From GCA-2728135 sp002728135 (GTDB lineage Bacteria; Pseudomonadota; Alphaproteobacteria; UBA828): a DNA stretch of 64,000 bases. The notes below the pieces were generated by a model. The model did no database searches, was not told where the DNA came from, and saw only the letters and a program-made list of their open reading frames with translations. Positions 43,121-52,411 of the stretch are shown piece by piece (the first letter of the stretch is position 1; every line of letters starts with the position of its first letter). The position numbers were made by a program, and so were the translations under genes. The stretch covers positions 30,691 to 94,690 of the forward strand of contig CAXEND010000009.1 of the NCBI GenBank assembly GCA_963997635.1. The letters are read 5' to 3'.

Positions 43121-45100
43121 TCAAAAAAACTCTATAATGACTTCATCTACAGCTACATTATCACCTTCTTTAAGGTATATTTTTTTAATCTTTGAATCTA
43201 TCTCAGATTTTAGAATATTTTCCATTTTCATGGCATCAATAATAGCAATAGCCTGCCCAGCCTTTACTTCTTCTCCTTCAGATACTGGTATAGAAACTAT
43301 AAGCCCCGGCATTGGCGAAAGTAAGTATTTTGAAAGATCAGGTGGCTGCTTCTCTGGCATACGTTGCATTAATTCTGCGGCACGAGCGGTTCTAACAACT
43401 ATCGGTACAGAAACTCCACGCCAACACAACCTAAATCTGGAATTTTCCCTCCATACCTGCACTGTTATGTTTGTATTATTAACGGTGGCATTTAAAAGTC
43501 TTTGATGTGGTTGCCAAGTAGTTTCAATTTTAATAGTTAAGTTACTTTCAATTTGTCTAACTTCGAAGTTTTCAAAATCCCTGCGAATTACTGTTATGGG
43601 ATAAAATTTATGATCAATAGAAACAACAAGATTTTTTTCTTCATCAAAAATATTTTTTAAAATCTCAGACTGATTGGAAATTATGAATGAGATGGCACCA
43701 GCAAGTGTTAGTATAATTGGTAAGTTATTTTCAATATTCTCTAATCCAGAAAAGCCATCTGGAAACTCTTCATCCATAAATGCCGTGGTGAGATTACCAG
43801 CTCGGAATCGTGGGTGATTAATTATAGCTGAAAGCAAACCTATGTTGTGTGAAATACCTGATATCAAATAATTATCTAGTGCCTCCAACATATTGTTTAT
43901 GGCTTCATCTCGATTTTGTCCAAAGGTAATAAGTTTAGAGATCATCGGATCATAAAACATTGATATTTCAGAACCTTCATCGACCCCAGTATCTAGTCTT
44001 ACTTTGTCGTTACTAGCTGGTGGTTCATGTCTGATTAAGCGCCCTATAGATGGTACAAAACCTCTATTAGGATCTTCAGCATATACTCGTGACTCAATAG
44101 CCCAGCCATTTACACGAATATCTGACTGATTAAATTCAAGTGGTTGATCGTTTGCGATAAGGATTTGCTGTTCAACAAGATCTAATCCAGTAACAAATTC
44201 TGTCACTGGGTGCTCAACCTGGAGACGAGTATTCATCTCAAGAAAGAAAAATTCTTTCTTTTGATTAACAACAAATTCCACTGTACCTGCTGATGTATAA
44301 TCAACTGCTCTGGCCAAGGCACAAGCTTGCTCACCCATCATGCACCTAGTATCATCGTCCAAGAATGAACTTGGTGATTCTTCAATGATTTTCTGATGTC
44401 GACGCTGAATTGAACATTCTCTTTCACCCAAATAAACAAAATTGCCATGTTTATCAGCTAATATCTGTATTTCGATATGCCTTGGTTGTTCAATAAATTT
44501 TTCTATAAATACTCTTCCATCTCCAAACGATGATTCGGCTTCATTAATAGCTAATTGAACACCCTCAAGTAGTTCAGCTTCAGATGCGGCTAGCCTCATA
44601 CCTTTACCGCCACCCCCAGCAGCTGCCTTAACCATAACTGGATAGCCTATTTGTTTAGCTACCTCTATAGCTTTATCAGGCCCACTCAACGCTTCTGTAA
44701 AGCCTGGAATAGTATTTACACCGGCTTTAGTAGCAATCAATTTTGACTCAATTTTATCACCCATAAGTTCAATAGCCTTAGAAGATGGGCCAATAAACAC
44801 TATATCATTGTCAGTTAACATCTCTGCAAATCTCGGGTTCTCTGAAAGAAAACCATAACCTGGGTGAATTGCATCCGCATTTGAATCCTGAGCGATCTGT
44901 AAAATCCGATCTGTATTAAGATAACTTTTGCTAGCAGGTGAAGGACCCAGTAGATATGCTTGGTCAGCCAATAATACATGGCGAGCTGAAGAGTCAGATT
45001 CAGAATATACAGCTACAGTCTCAATTCCGAGATTACGTGCAGTCTTAATAATTCTGCAAGCGATCTCACCACGATTAGCAATTAAAATTCTTTTAAACAT
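43121..45100 (-). CDS. pccA: Propionyl-CoA carboxylase biotin-carrying (alpha) subunit
   Basis: Biotin carboxylase plus biotin carrier subunit. The 659-residue protein has the carboxylase N-terminus MFKRILIANRGEIACRIIKTA, an ATP-grasp loop KAAAGGGGKGMRLA, the catalytic FVEFVVNQKKEFFFLEMNTRLQVEHPVTE region, a PCC-type BT linker domain, and a C-terminal biotinyl domain with K625 in AMKMEN. The sequence SKYLLSPMPGLIVSI before the biotin domain is like PccA rather than MccA. It follows pccB by 19 bases. It is the only biotin subunit in the window and might conceivably also serve MccB. Confidence 0.94.
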   Translation of the reverse strand: MFKRILIANRGEIACRIIKTARNLGIETVAVYSESDSSARHVLLADQAYLLGPSPASKSYLNTDRILQIAQDSNADAIHPGYGFLSENPRFAEMLTDNDIVFIGPSSKAIELMGDKIESKLIATKAGVNTIPGFTEALSGPDKAIEVAKQIGYPVMVKAAAGGGGKGMRLAASEAELLEGVQLAINEAESSFGDGRVFIEKFIEQPRHIEIQILADKHGNFVYLGERECSIQRRHQKIIEESPSSFLDDDTRCMMGEQACALARAVDYTSAGTVEFVVNQKKEFFFLEMNTRLQVEHPVTEFVTGLDLVEQQILIANDQPLEFNQSDIRVNGWAIESRVYAEDPNRGFVPSIGRLIRHEPPASNDKVRLDTGVDEGSEISMFYDPMISKLITFGQNRDEAINNMLEALDNYLISGISHNIGLLSAIINHPRFRAGNLTTAFMDEEFPDGFSGLENIENNLPIILTLAGAISFIISNQSEILKNIFDEEKNLVVSIDHKFYPITVIRRDFENFEVRQIESNLTIKIETTWQPHQRLLNATVNNTNITVQVWRENSRFRLCWRGVSVPIVVRTARAAELMQRMPEKQPPDLSKYLLSPMPGLIVSIPVSEGEEVKAGQAIAIIDAMKMENILKSEIDSKIKKIYLKEGDNVAVDEVIIEFF

Positions 45101-45119
45101 TCTCTTAAGTTACTATTAG

Positions 45120-46652
45120 TTATAATGGAATATTCCCATGTTTTTTCCATGGGTTTTGTAATTTTTTATTTTTTAAAATTTGAAAAGATCTGATTAAACG
45201 CTTACGTGTTTTATGGGGATGAATAATATCATCAATATAACCTCTCCGGGCAGCTACAAATGGGTTAGAAAATTTTCTTCTGTATTCTTCTGTATGTTTC
45301 TCAAGAGCCTCAGAATCATCTAGAGCTTTACGAAAAATTATCTCTACTGCACCCTTGGGACCCATTACAGCTATCTCCGCTGTTGGCCATGCATAATTTA
45401 TATCTCCACGCAAATGTTTTGAGGACATTACATCATAAGCACCACCGTATGCTTTTCTTGTTATAACTGTTACTTTTGGTATTGTGGCTTCAGCATAAGC
45501 ATATAAAAGTTTTGACCCATGAGTAATTATACCGTTATGCTCTTGGCCAGTACCCGGAAGAAAACCAGGAACATCAACAAAAGTAAGAACAGGTATGTTA
45601 AAGCAGTCGCAAAAGCGTACGAAACGTGCAGCCTTACGGGAAGAATGAATATCTAAACAACCTGCAAGCACCATTGGTTGATTTGCGACAACCCCAATTG
45701 TCTCACCATTTAAACGACAAAAGCCAGTAATTATATTCTTAGCAAAATTCTCCTTTAGTTCAAAAAAGTCTGCATCGTCAGCCACCTTTAAAATCAGTTC
45801 TTTCATATCGTAAGGCTTTTGAGGGTCAGCAGGGATCAAAGTATCAAGAGATAATTCGTCTCGATCAATAGGATCTTTACAAATTTGAGTCGGAGGCTGC
45901 TCTCGATTTGATGGTGGTAAAAATGAAACGAACCTACGAATCTCTTCCATGGCATCAACATCGTTCGCCAAGGCTAGGTCGGCAACACCTGTTTTTCCTG
46001 TATGGGTAGATGTTCCACCTAGTTCTTCATGTGTAACTGTTTCATGTGTAACTGTTTTAACAACATCTGGACCAGTAACAAACATATATGCACTATCTTC
46101 AACCATAAAAATAAAATCTGTTATTGCAGGGGAATAAACAGCGCCACCAGCACATGGACCCATAATTACTGAAATCTGGGGTATTACTCCTGAGGCAAGT
46201 ACATTTCTCTGAAAAACCTCGGCATAACCCCCAAGAGAAGCTACTCCCTCATGAATACGTGCACCTCCTGAATCATTGAGCCCAATTACTGGAGCTCCTA
46301 CTTTCATAGCTTGATCCATAATTTTACATATTTTTTCAGCATGTGCTTCAGATAGTGACCCACCAAAGACAGTAAAGTCTTGACTGAAAACATAAACTAG
46401 ACGGCCATTAACTTCTCCATGACCTGTAACAACACCATCACCAGGTATTTTTTGTTCTTCTACACCGAAGTCAATACAACGATGTTCAACAAACATATCA
46501 AATTCTTCGAAGGAACCCTCATCAAGTAATAGCTCAATGCGCTCACGTGCAGTCAATTTTCCCTTCTTATGTTGTGCTGCAATACGTTTATCGCCTCCTC
46601 CCTTCCGAGCGGCTTCACGACTTTTTTCAAGTTGGCGAATTATGTCTTGCAT
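45120..46652 (-). CDS. pccB: Propionyl-CoA carboxylase carboxyltransferase (beta) subunit
   Basis: Carboxylates propionyl-CoA to methylmalonyl-CoA with carboxybiotin from PccA. The 510 residues show AQHKKGKLTARERIELLLDEGSF, the oxyanion segment GLNDSGGARIHEGVASLGGY, GPCAGGAVYSPAITDF, VTHEELGGTSTH, FVDVPGFLPGTGQEHNGII and ITRKAYGGAYDVMSSKHL, all typical of PccB. A perfect 15-base tandem repeat at 46026-46055 encodes TVTHETVTHE without changing the family length. It heads the pccB-pccA pair; methylmalonyl-CoA mutase is not in the window. Confidence 0.95.
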   Translation of the reverse strand: MQDIIRQLEKSREAARKGGGDKRIAAQHKKGKLTARERIELLLDEGSFEEFDMFVEHRCIDFGVEEQKIPGDGVVTGHGEVNGRLVYVFSQDFTVFGGSLSEAHAEKICKIMDQAMKVGAPVIGLNDSGGARIHEGVASLGGYAEVFQRNVLASGVIPQISVIMGPCAGGAVYSPAITDFIFMVEDSAYMFVTGPDVVKTVTHETVTHEELGGTSTHTGKTGVADLALANDVDAMEEIRRFVSFLPPSNREQPPTQICKDPIDRDELSLDTLIPADPQKPYDMKELILKVADDADFFELKENFAKNIITGFCRLNGETIGVVANQPMVLAGCLDIHSSRKAARFVRFCDCFNIPVLTFVDVPGFLPGTGQEHNGIITHGSKLLYAYAEATIPKVTVITRKAYGGAYDVMSSKHLRGDINYAWPTAEIAVMGPKGAVEIIFRKALDDSEALEKHTEEYRRKFSNPFVAARRGYIDDIIHPHKTRKRLIRSFQILKNKKLQNPWKKHGNIPL

Positions 46653-46767
46653 AATATCTCCTAAAGGTCATAAGTAATTTTCACAAAACCAGATAAATCT
46701 CACCCGAATCAAAAACCACGAGCACAAATATTAAAACTAGTATCCTCGATTCATTCAAGACAAACGA

Positions 46768-47469
46768 TTATATTGAAATAGCCTCAAAAAAATTCTCGGC
46801 AGCTAAAAAATCTCCTTTAATTTTTCTTCTTATCTCCTGAATCTCAGAATCTTCACCCCATCTTTTAATTTGCCAGGTTCTCTCAACTTCTGAAACTTTA
46901 AAAGCTTCATCTGCATCTAAATAATTTTTATACATACCAAGCCCTACGACTAATGAGCCACTAATCCTCACAGAAAGTAAAAGACCAGACAATTCCCAAA
47001 TGCTTAATCCCATCAGGATATCATTTACTTTCTTAATACTTCTCATCGGTTGATCTATAGCGACAACACCATATGTTTCTTTTAGATATATCCCAAATTC
47101 TTTTTCTACCCATGTTAAAAGCGGTGACCAAGTATTATCTTGGATTTTAGCTAGTTCAATTGGATGTGCAACTCTATAACAAAGCGTGTCTGTAATTAAA
47201 TAGCGAGATATTTGTTGTTCATATAGGCTTCTATTAGGTTCTATTTGATCAAGAGCGGTATAACCTATGCGAGTTAAAGGCATTGTACTTGGAATAATTA
47301 TTTCATCCTGAGAGTTCCATTCCTCACAAATCATCTCAGCAAGTTTTAGGCAAGGGATAGTAAAAAGTTTTTTTTGAGGAGTTTTAAGAGGCTTAGTGTC
47401 CAAAAAAATACCAAAATTATTTATATCTTCAATTAAACCTAGTTTGGCATTTTGATAAAATCTTTGCAT
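46768..47469 (-). CDS. ATP12 family F1-ATPase assembly chaperone
   Basis: Homologue of mitochondrial ATP12, which binds the F1 alpha subunit during assembly; bacterial members are mostly alphaproteobacterial. The 233-residue protein has the N-terminal LDTKPLKTPQKKLFTIP, EWNSQDEIIIPSTMPLTRIGYTALDQI and the C-terminal EAFKVSEVERTWQIKRWGED, all family hallmarks. It lies 40 bases after the pseudouridine synthase gene and probably shares the rarA-rluA-type-ATP12 transcript, an arrangement common in alphaproteobacteria. Confidence 0.92.
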   Translation of the reverse strand: MQRFYQNAKLGLIEDINNFGIFLDTKPLKTPQKKLFTIPCLKLAEMICEEWNSQDEIIIPSTMPLTRIGYTALDQIEPNRSLYEQQISRYLITDTLCYRVAHPIELAKIQDNTWSPLLTWVEKEFGIYLKETYGVVAIDQPMRSIKKVNDILMGLSIWELSGLLLSVRISGSLVVGLGMYKNYLDADEAFKVSEVERTWQIKRWGEDSEIQEIRRKIKGDFLAAENFFEAISI

Positions 47470-47509
47470 TTAAATCTCATATAAGATGTGAATATAAGAA
47501 TTCGATATA

Positions 47510-48547
47510 CTAATTATTTTGTAAATTTTGAAATGGATCTTTAGTAGGTTTTTGTTCAAAACCAAAAATATGCATTGCATTTTTAATATGTTTTGGCAGT
47601 GGTGCTTCTAAAAATAATTCTGAACTTTGATTTTTACTAGAATTATACGGAATACGTATACTTCGTGCGTGCAAATGTATCTGGTTTGAAATCCCTTTTA
47701 TATTAGGATGAGCAACCTTTCCACCATACTTTCCATCACCAAGGATTGGGCAACCTAAGACTTGAGAACAATGTACCCTGAGTTGGTGATTTCGTCCTGT
47801 CTCAGGCTGTAATACTATAAATGATACATGTCTTCCAGAAGATTCAACTCTTCTAAAAAGAGTAATGGCACGTTTTCCAGAATTATTTACTGTGGTTTTT
47901 TCAATACTACCAGTTCCAACAGTTTTTTTTAGTCTAGTCTCAATGCATCCCTCGGGAGGTTTTGGCACTCCAACAACCAAAGCCCAATATATTTTTTTTA
48001 TTTCTTTTCTTTGAAAAGCTTGGCCTAAATCTGCAGCAGCTTTTGGATTCCTAGCAAGTATTAAAATACCACTAGTATCTCTATCTAAACGATGGACTAA
48101 CCTTGGACGAAATTCAGATTCATATTGAAAAAATTCTAAAAGTCTATCAATATGATACGATACATTCTTACCTCCCTGAACAGCAATTCCTGGCGGCTTA
48201 TTTATTGCTAAAATACTATCATCCTTATAAATAATTTGATCTTGCATAGATTTAGCAATTTCTAATTCTTTTGGACTAATAGGTTTAATATTTAATTTTT
48301 TATCTGGGTCATTTATATAACTTTGTAATGGAGGGACTCGAAGAGAGTCACCATTAAGAAGACGATTATTGGCCTTAATTCTCTTTCCATTGATACGTAC
48401 CTGCCCTGTTCTTAACAATTTTTGTATTATTCCATTACTTATTCTAGGATGATGTCTTTGGAACCAACGATCTACTCTGATTCCCTCATCGTTAGAATCT
48501 ACTATGTATTCTTCTAATAAAAGCTGTTTTTTATTTATATCAGGCAT
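47510..48547 (-). CDS. RluA family 23S rRNA pseudouridine synthase (RluC-like)
   Basis: Isomerises uridines in rRNA. The 345-residue protein has an N-terminal S4 RNA-binding domain (RTGQVRINGKRIKANNRLLNGDSLRVP) and a catalytic domain with PRLVHRLDRDTSGILILAR, where the Asp after HRL is the nucleophile. It also has LQPETGRNHQLRVHCSQVLGCPILGDGKYGG. The S4 domain plus this catalytic domain is the RluC/RluD pattern; the target uridines cannot be told from sequence alone. It lies 20 bases downstream of rarA. Confidence 0.92.
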   Translation of the reverse strand: MPDINKKQLLLEEYIVDSNDEGIRVDRWFQRHHPRISNGIIQKLLRTGQVRINGKRIKANNRLLNGDSLRVPPLQSYINDPDKKLNIKPISPKELEIAKSMQDQIIYKDDSILAINKPPGIAVQGGKNVSYHIDRLLEFFQYESEFRPRLVHRLDRDTSGILILARNPKAAADLGQAFQRKEIKKIYWALVVGVPKPPEGCIETRLKKTVGTGSIEKTTVNNSGKRAITLFRRVESSGRHVSFIVLQPETGRNHQLRVHCSQVLGCPILGDGKYGGKVAHPNIKGISNQIHLHARSIRIPYNSSKNQSSELFLEAPLPKHIKNAMHIFGFEQKPTKDPFQNLQNN

Positions 48548-48567
48548 ATTTATTCGTATTTAATTGT

Positions 48568-49878
48568 CTAATTGTTAGTTTTGCTTTTTCTTAGCTTATC
48601 GAGATATTCAAGCCGTTCTTTTATATACTGCTCATTTCCCCTAGACACAGGATGATAGAACTGTTGTCTCTGTATATTTTCAGGAAAGTAGTTCTGGCCA
48701 GAAAATCCATCTTGGTTATCATGGTCATATTCATATCCTTTACTATATCCCTGAGATTCCATGAACGAAGTTGGTGCATTAAGAATATGTTTAGGTGGCA
48801 TCTCAGAACCATAATCTTTAGCAGCTTTTATAGACTCTTTAAACGCAACGTATGAAGCGTTAGATTTTGGGGCAGAAGCTAAATAAATAATAGATTGTGC
48901 AAGTGCTAAGTCTCCCTCTGGAGAACCAAGTCTTTCGTATGCATCCCATGCTGCTAATGAATGTAATAATGCATTAGGGTCGGCTAATCCTATATCTTCA
49001 ATAGAAAGACGAACAAGCCTTCGAGCAATGTAACTTGGATCCTCTCCACCTTCGATCATACGTGAAAACCAGTATAACCCAGCATCTACATCTGAGCCAC
49101 GTATAGATTTATGCAAAGCACTAATTAAATTATAATGGCCATCTTGTGATTTATCGTAAAGTGGTAATCTGGCTTGTATTATTTTTTTTAATTCGTAAAA
49201 ACCTAGTTTTTTCTCACTTTTCATAGAGAATAAAAGTTCGGCCATATTTAGCAAATAACGACCATCACCATCTGACATTTCCTTCAGTGCAGTTCTTGCT
49301 TGAGAATCCAGTGGTAAACATTGCCCCTCACATTTTTCTGCACGAGTTAAGATTTTTTCAAGAGAGTTATCATTAAGTCTATCTAAAGTTATTACCTGAC
49401 ATCTTGAAAGTAATGCATTGTTTAGTTCAAAAGATGGATTCTCAGTAGTAGCTCCTATTAATATTATTAATCCATTTTCCACTACCGGCAAAAATGCGTC
49501 TTGTTGTGCTCTATTAAATCTATGAATCTCGTCCACAAACAAAATTGTCCTAACACCAGTAGAAGTCAGTTTTCGTGCTTTATCAAAATGTTTTCGAAGT
49601 TCAACAACACCAGAAAAAACAGCACTAATTGAAATAAATTCATAATTAGATTTATCTGCAATCAGACGAGCAATTGTAGTTTTTCCAGAACCAGGAGGGC
49701 CCCAAAGAATAGCTGAAACAATAGATTTCCCCTCTAAAAGCTGCCAAAGAGGTGAGTGTGGATTCATCAGGTGATCTTGTCCTACAACATCTTTGATAGA
49801 CATTGGGCGCATACGATCGGCTAAAGGCCTAGGCCTCATATTTTCAAAGAGAGTTTCGGGATGCCCATTATCTGTCAT
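48568..49878 (-). CDS. rarA: Replication-associated recombination protein A (RarA/MgsA)
   Basis: AAA+ ATPase acting at stalled replication forks. The 436-residue protein starts with PLADRMRPMSIKDVVGQDHLM. It has Walker A WGPPGSGKTTIARL, Walker B ILFVDEIHRFNRAQQDAFLP, sensor 1 LIGATTENPSFELNNALLSR and the C-terminal tetramerisation region with SRMIEGGEDPSYIARRLVRLSIEDIG. It is the first gene after the ribosomal-protein terminator, so it probably has its own promoter in the 76-base gap. Confidence 0.95.
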   Translation of the reverse strand: MTDNGHPETLFENMRPRPLADRMRPMSIKDVVGQDHLMNPHSPLWQLLEGKSIVSAILWGPPGSGKTTIARLIADKSNYEFISISAVFSGVVELRKHFDKARKLTSTGVRTILFVDEIHRFNRAQQDAFLPVVENGLIILIGATTENPSFELNNALLSRCQVITLDRLNDNSLEKILTRAEKCEGQCLPLDSQARTALKEMSDGDGRYLLNMAELLFSMKSEKKLGFYELKKIIQARLPLYDKSQDGHYNLISALHKSIRGSDVDAGLYWFSRMIEGGEDPSYIARRLVRLSIEDIGLADPNALLHSLAAWDAYERLGSPEGDLALAQSIIYLASAPKSNASYVAFKESIKAAKDYGSEMPPKHILNAPTSFMESQGYSKGYEYDHDNQDGFSGQNYFPENIQRQQFYHPVSRGNEQYIKERLEYLDKLRKSKTNN

Positions 49879-49907
49879 CCTAAATAAATTACCTTAAATA
49901 GCTAAAT

Positions 49908-49934
49908 AAAAGGCAGCCTATAGGGCTACCTTTT
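49908..49934 (-). terminator. Intrinsic terminator of the ribosomal protein operon
   Basis: Downstream of rplQ an inverted repeat AAAAGGCAGCC / GGGCTACCTTTT forms a stem of about 10 pairs with one mismatch and a short loop. On the minus strand it is followed by TTTTATTT. It is the clearest terminator in the window and marks the end of the S10-spc-alpha supercluster before rarA. The stem is nearly symmetric and could work in both directions, though only minus-strand genes are present here. Confidence 0.8.
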
Positions 49935-49954
49935 CTCTGAAAATAAAATAATAA

Positions 49955-50389
49955 TCATGCAGCTTCTTCTGATGCCTCAGAATCATTCTCTTCATTCTGA
50001 GGTGGGCCTGAGTCTAACCCCTTAGCATCGTGATCTCTATCTATCAGTTCTATTATCGCCATTGGAGCCATATCTCCATGCCGGTGTCCAGCTTTAATAA
50101 TTCGGGTGTACCCACCTGGTCTTTCTTGATATCTAGGCCCTAAGGACTCAAATAGTTTCCTTACTATCGCCTGATCTACAAGATAACCGTATGCTCTACG
50201 TCTATTAGCTAGATTATCCTTTGAACCTAAAGTAATTAATTTTTCTACTACTCTTCGCAGCTCTTTAGCTTTTGGCAATGTTGTTTTAATCTGCTCATGC
50301 TTTAGTAAAGCTGTCGCCATATTTCTGAACATAGCCTTACGGTGTGTCGATGTTCTATTGAGCTTTCGTCCACTCTTTCGATGACGCAT
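49955..50389 (-). CDS. rplQ: 50S ribosomal protein L17
   Basis: Large-subunit protein near the exit tunnel. The 144-residue protein opens MRHRKSGRKLNRTSTHRKAMFRNMA, has LLKHEQIKTTLPKAKELRRVVEKLITLG, and ends with GGYTRIIKAGHRHGDMAPMAIIELIDR. An acidic tail of roughly 25 residues (QNEENDSEASEEAA at the end) follows the core. It is the last gene of the cluster, 35 bases after rpoA, with the terminator just downstream. Confidence 0.97.
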   Translation of the reverse strand: MRHRKSGRKLNRTSTHRKAMFRNMATALLKHEQIKTTLPKAKELRRVVEKLITLGSKDNLANRRRAYGYLVDQAIVRKLFESLGPRYQERPGGYTRIIKAGHRHGDMAPMAIIELIDRDHDAKGLDSGPPQNEENDSEASEEAA

Positions 50390-50424
50390 AAGTGTTACTC
50401 CCTAATCAAAATTCAGCATGCAAA

Positions 50425-51441
50425 TTAGAATGGTTCTTCTATTCGCCTAGCCATTTCTTCAATATTCTCTGGAGGCCAGTTAGGTATCTCCATTCCTAGA
50501 TGGAGACCCATTTGTGCCAGCACCTCTTTAATTTCGTTTAATGACTTTCGGCCAAAGTTTGGTGTTCTGAGCATTGCAGCTTCAGTGTGTTGGACTAAAT
50601 CTCCAATATAAATAATATTATCGTTTTTTAGACAATTCATGGATCTGACTGAAAGTTCTAGCTCTTCAACTCTTCTTAATAAACCAGGGCTGAATTCTGT
50701 TTCATCAATTTCTTTTTTAGTTTCTTCTTCCTTTGGCTCTTCAAAATTAACGAAAAGTTGAAGTTGATCTTGCAAAATCCTTGCTGCTAATGCTACGGCA
50801 TCCTCAGGAGTAACCGTGCCATTTGTTTGAACCTCAAGTGACAATCTGTCGTAATCTGTCATTTGCCCTACCCTTGAATGATCAACTTTATAAGCAACTT
50901 TTTTCACTGGGCTAAAAAGCGAGTCAATCGGTATAAACCCTATTGGTGCATCATCTGGTCTATTTTGCGAAGCTGGCACATAACCCTTCCCTGATTCAAC
51001 AGTTAACTCCATAGATAAATCAGCACCATCATCTAATGTACATATAACAAGGTCTGGATTCGCGATTTCAATATCATGCCCCGTGTCAATCATTCCTGCT
51101 GTTACTTCTCCAGGTCCAGTTGCAGTTAGATTCATTCTTTTAGAATCTTCGCTATGAACGGTTAAAGCCAACGATTTTATATTTAGAACTATGTCAGTTA
51201 CATCCTCACGAACTCCTGGAATTGAGGAGAATTCATGCAAAACATTGCTTATATGAATTGCAGTTACCGCTGAACCATGAAGTGACGATAGCAATACCCG
51301 ACGTAATGCATTACCAAGGGTTAAGCCAAAACCTCGTTCTAACGGCTCCGCAACAACAGTAGAAGTTGAAATTCCCTCACCACCTGAAGAAACTACAAGC
51401 TTAGAAGGTTTGATTAAATCTTGCCAATTTTTCTGGATCAC
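50425..51441 (-). CDS. rpoA: DNA-directed RNA polymerase alpha subunit
   Basis: Scaffold subunit of RNA polymerase. The 338-residue protein opens MIQKNWQDLIKPSKL, has the dimerisation motif RGFGLTLGNALRRVLLSSLHGSAVT, and the C-terminal DNA/activator-binding domain with RTPNFGRKSLNEIKEVLAQMGLHLGM. The start codon is GTG at 51441, with GAGGG seven bases upstream. It lies 109 bases after rpsK, the longest gap inside the cluster, so an internal promoter or leader is possible. Confidence 0.98.
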   Translation of the reverse strand: MIQKNWQDLIKPSKLVVSSGGEGISTSTVVAEPLERGFGLTLGNALRRVLLSSLHGSAVTAIHISNVLHEFSSIPGVREDVTDIVLNIKSLALTVHSEDSKRMNLTATGPGEVTAGMIDTGHDIEIANPDLVICTLDDGADLSMELTVESGKGYVPASQNRPDDAPIGFIPIDSLFSPVKKVAYKVDHSRVGQMTDYDRLSLEVQTNGTVTPEDAVALAARILQDQLQLFVNFEEPKEEETKKEIDETEFSPGLLRRVEELELSVRSMNCLKNDNIIYIGDLVQHTEAAMLRTPNFGRKSLNEIKEVLAQMGLHLGMEIPNWPPENIEEMARRIEEPF

Positions 51442-51550
51442 TGATATACCCTCACAGGATAGGAGTAGATATTAATGAGTCTAGTAAACTTTTAAACATT
51501 GCTCACAAGACCCTTTTTTTAAGACAGCAAAAAGTTAAAACAAATTTTGA

Positions 51551-51937
51551 CTAGACCCGCCGCCTTTTTGGTGGCCGGCAGCCATTATGTGGAATTGGAG
51601 TAACATCTTTTATTGCTGTTACAACAAAACCGCCAGATTGTAAGGCACGTAAGGCTGATTCCCTTCCGGAACCAGGGCCACAAACTTCAACGTCGAGAGT
51701 TCTAACCCCATGTTCTGATGCCTTTCTTCCCGCATCCTCCGCTGCAATCTGGGCTGCATAGGGGGTTGATTTTCGGGAACCCTTGAAACCCATACTGCCA
51801 GCCGAAGACCAAGCAATGGTATTTCCCTGAACATCTGTAATAGTTATCATTGTATTATTATAAGTTGCATTAACATGTGCAACGCCATTAGATATATTCT
51901 TTCGTTCTTTACGCTTTGTTCTTGTAGGAGTGGCCAT
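51551..51937 (-). CDS. rpsK: 30S ribosomal protein S11
   Basis: Platform protein of the small subunit. The 128 residues include HVNATYNNTMITITDVQGN, WSSAGSMGFKGSRKSTPYAAQ, VCGPGSGRESALRALQ and the C-terminal DVTPIPHNGCRPPKRRRV, which is essentially invariant in bacteria. It lies 11 bases after rpsM. Confidence 0.98.
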   Translation of the reverse strand: MATPTRTKRKERKNISNGVAHVNATYNNTMITITDVQGNTIAWSSAGSMGFKGSRKSTPYAAQIAAEDAGRKASEHGVRTLDVEVCGPGSGRESALRALQSGGFVVTAIKDVTPIPHNGCRPPKRRRV

Positions 51938-51948
51938 TTTAATAAACC

Positions 51949-52317
51949 TTACTTTTTCTTGCCTGCAATAGGGCGTGATGGTCCTTTTCTAGTACGAGCA
52001 TTGGTATGTGTCCGTTGGCCACGCACAGGAAGGCTCCTTCTATGCCTAAGTCCACGGTAACACCCTAAGTCCATAAGACGCTTGATATTAGTTGATACTT
52101 CTCTTCTAAGGTCACCCTCTACTTGATATTCAGCATCTATAACTTCCCTGATACCTATTACCTCAGAATCACTCAACTGATTGACCCTTTTCTCAGAAGC
52201 AATATTTAGCTTCTCGGTAATTTGTTTCGCTTTAGTGTGACCAATACCGTGGATGGAAGTGAGCGCTATAGCTACTCTCTTATTAGTTGGTATATTGACG
52301 CCTGCAATGCGTGCCAA
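51949..52317 (-). CDS. rpsM: 30S ribosomal protein S13
   Basis: Head protein of the small subunit contacting L5. The 122 residues begin MARIAGVNIPTNKRVAIALTSIHGIG, followed by YQVEGDLRREVSTNIKRLMDLGCYRGLRHRRSLPVRGQRTHTNARTRKG. The 94-base gap from adk holds a GC-rich hairpin. No rpmJ (L36) gene is found between secY/adk and rpsM, as is usual in alphaproteobacteria. Confidence 0.98.
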   Translation of the reverse strand: MARIAGVNIPTNKRVAIALTSIHGIGHTKAKQITEKLNIASEKRVNQLSDSEVIGIREVIDAEYQVEGDLRREVSTNIKRLMDLGCYRGLRHRRSLPVRGQRTHTNARTRKGPSRPIAGKKK

Positions 52318-52342
52318 ACTTAAATCTCCTCACAATAGAACG

Positions 52343-52373
52343 CACGCGTTCCGCCCGCTGGCAGAAGCGCGTG
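52343..52373 (-). promoter_or_regulatory. GC-rich hairpin in the rpsM leader
   Basis: On the minus strand, between the adk stop and the rpsM start, CACGCG (52373-52368) pairs with CGCGTG (52348-52343) around a GC-rich interior that can pair further in part. The roughly 35 bases around it are mostly G/C, in sharp contrast to the AT-rich surroundings. No U-tract follows, so it is not a standard terminator. It could be a binding site for ribosomal-protein feedback or an mRNA processing site. Confidence 0.5.
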
Positions 52374-52411
52374 ACCAATAAATAACATTATCATAGGGAT
52401 GACACACGAAG

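Noticed and set aside
43121..45100. Possibility that the biotin subunit is MccA and not PccA
   Set aside because: The linker before the biotin domain (SKYLLSPMPGLIVSI), the PCC-type BT domain and the 19-base linkage to pccB all favour PccA.
46026..46055. Perfect 15-base tandem repeat inside pccB encoding TVTHETVTHE
   Set aside because: The protein length in this region equals that of normal PccB, where a similar THE-V-T pattern occurs, so it is probably coincidental codon identity and not an expansion.
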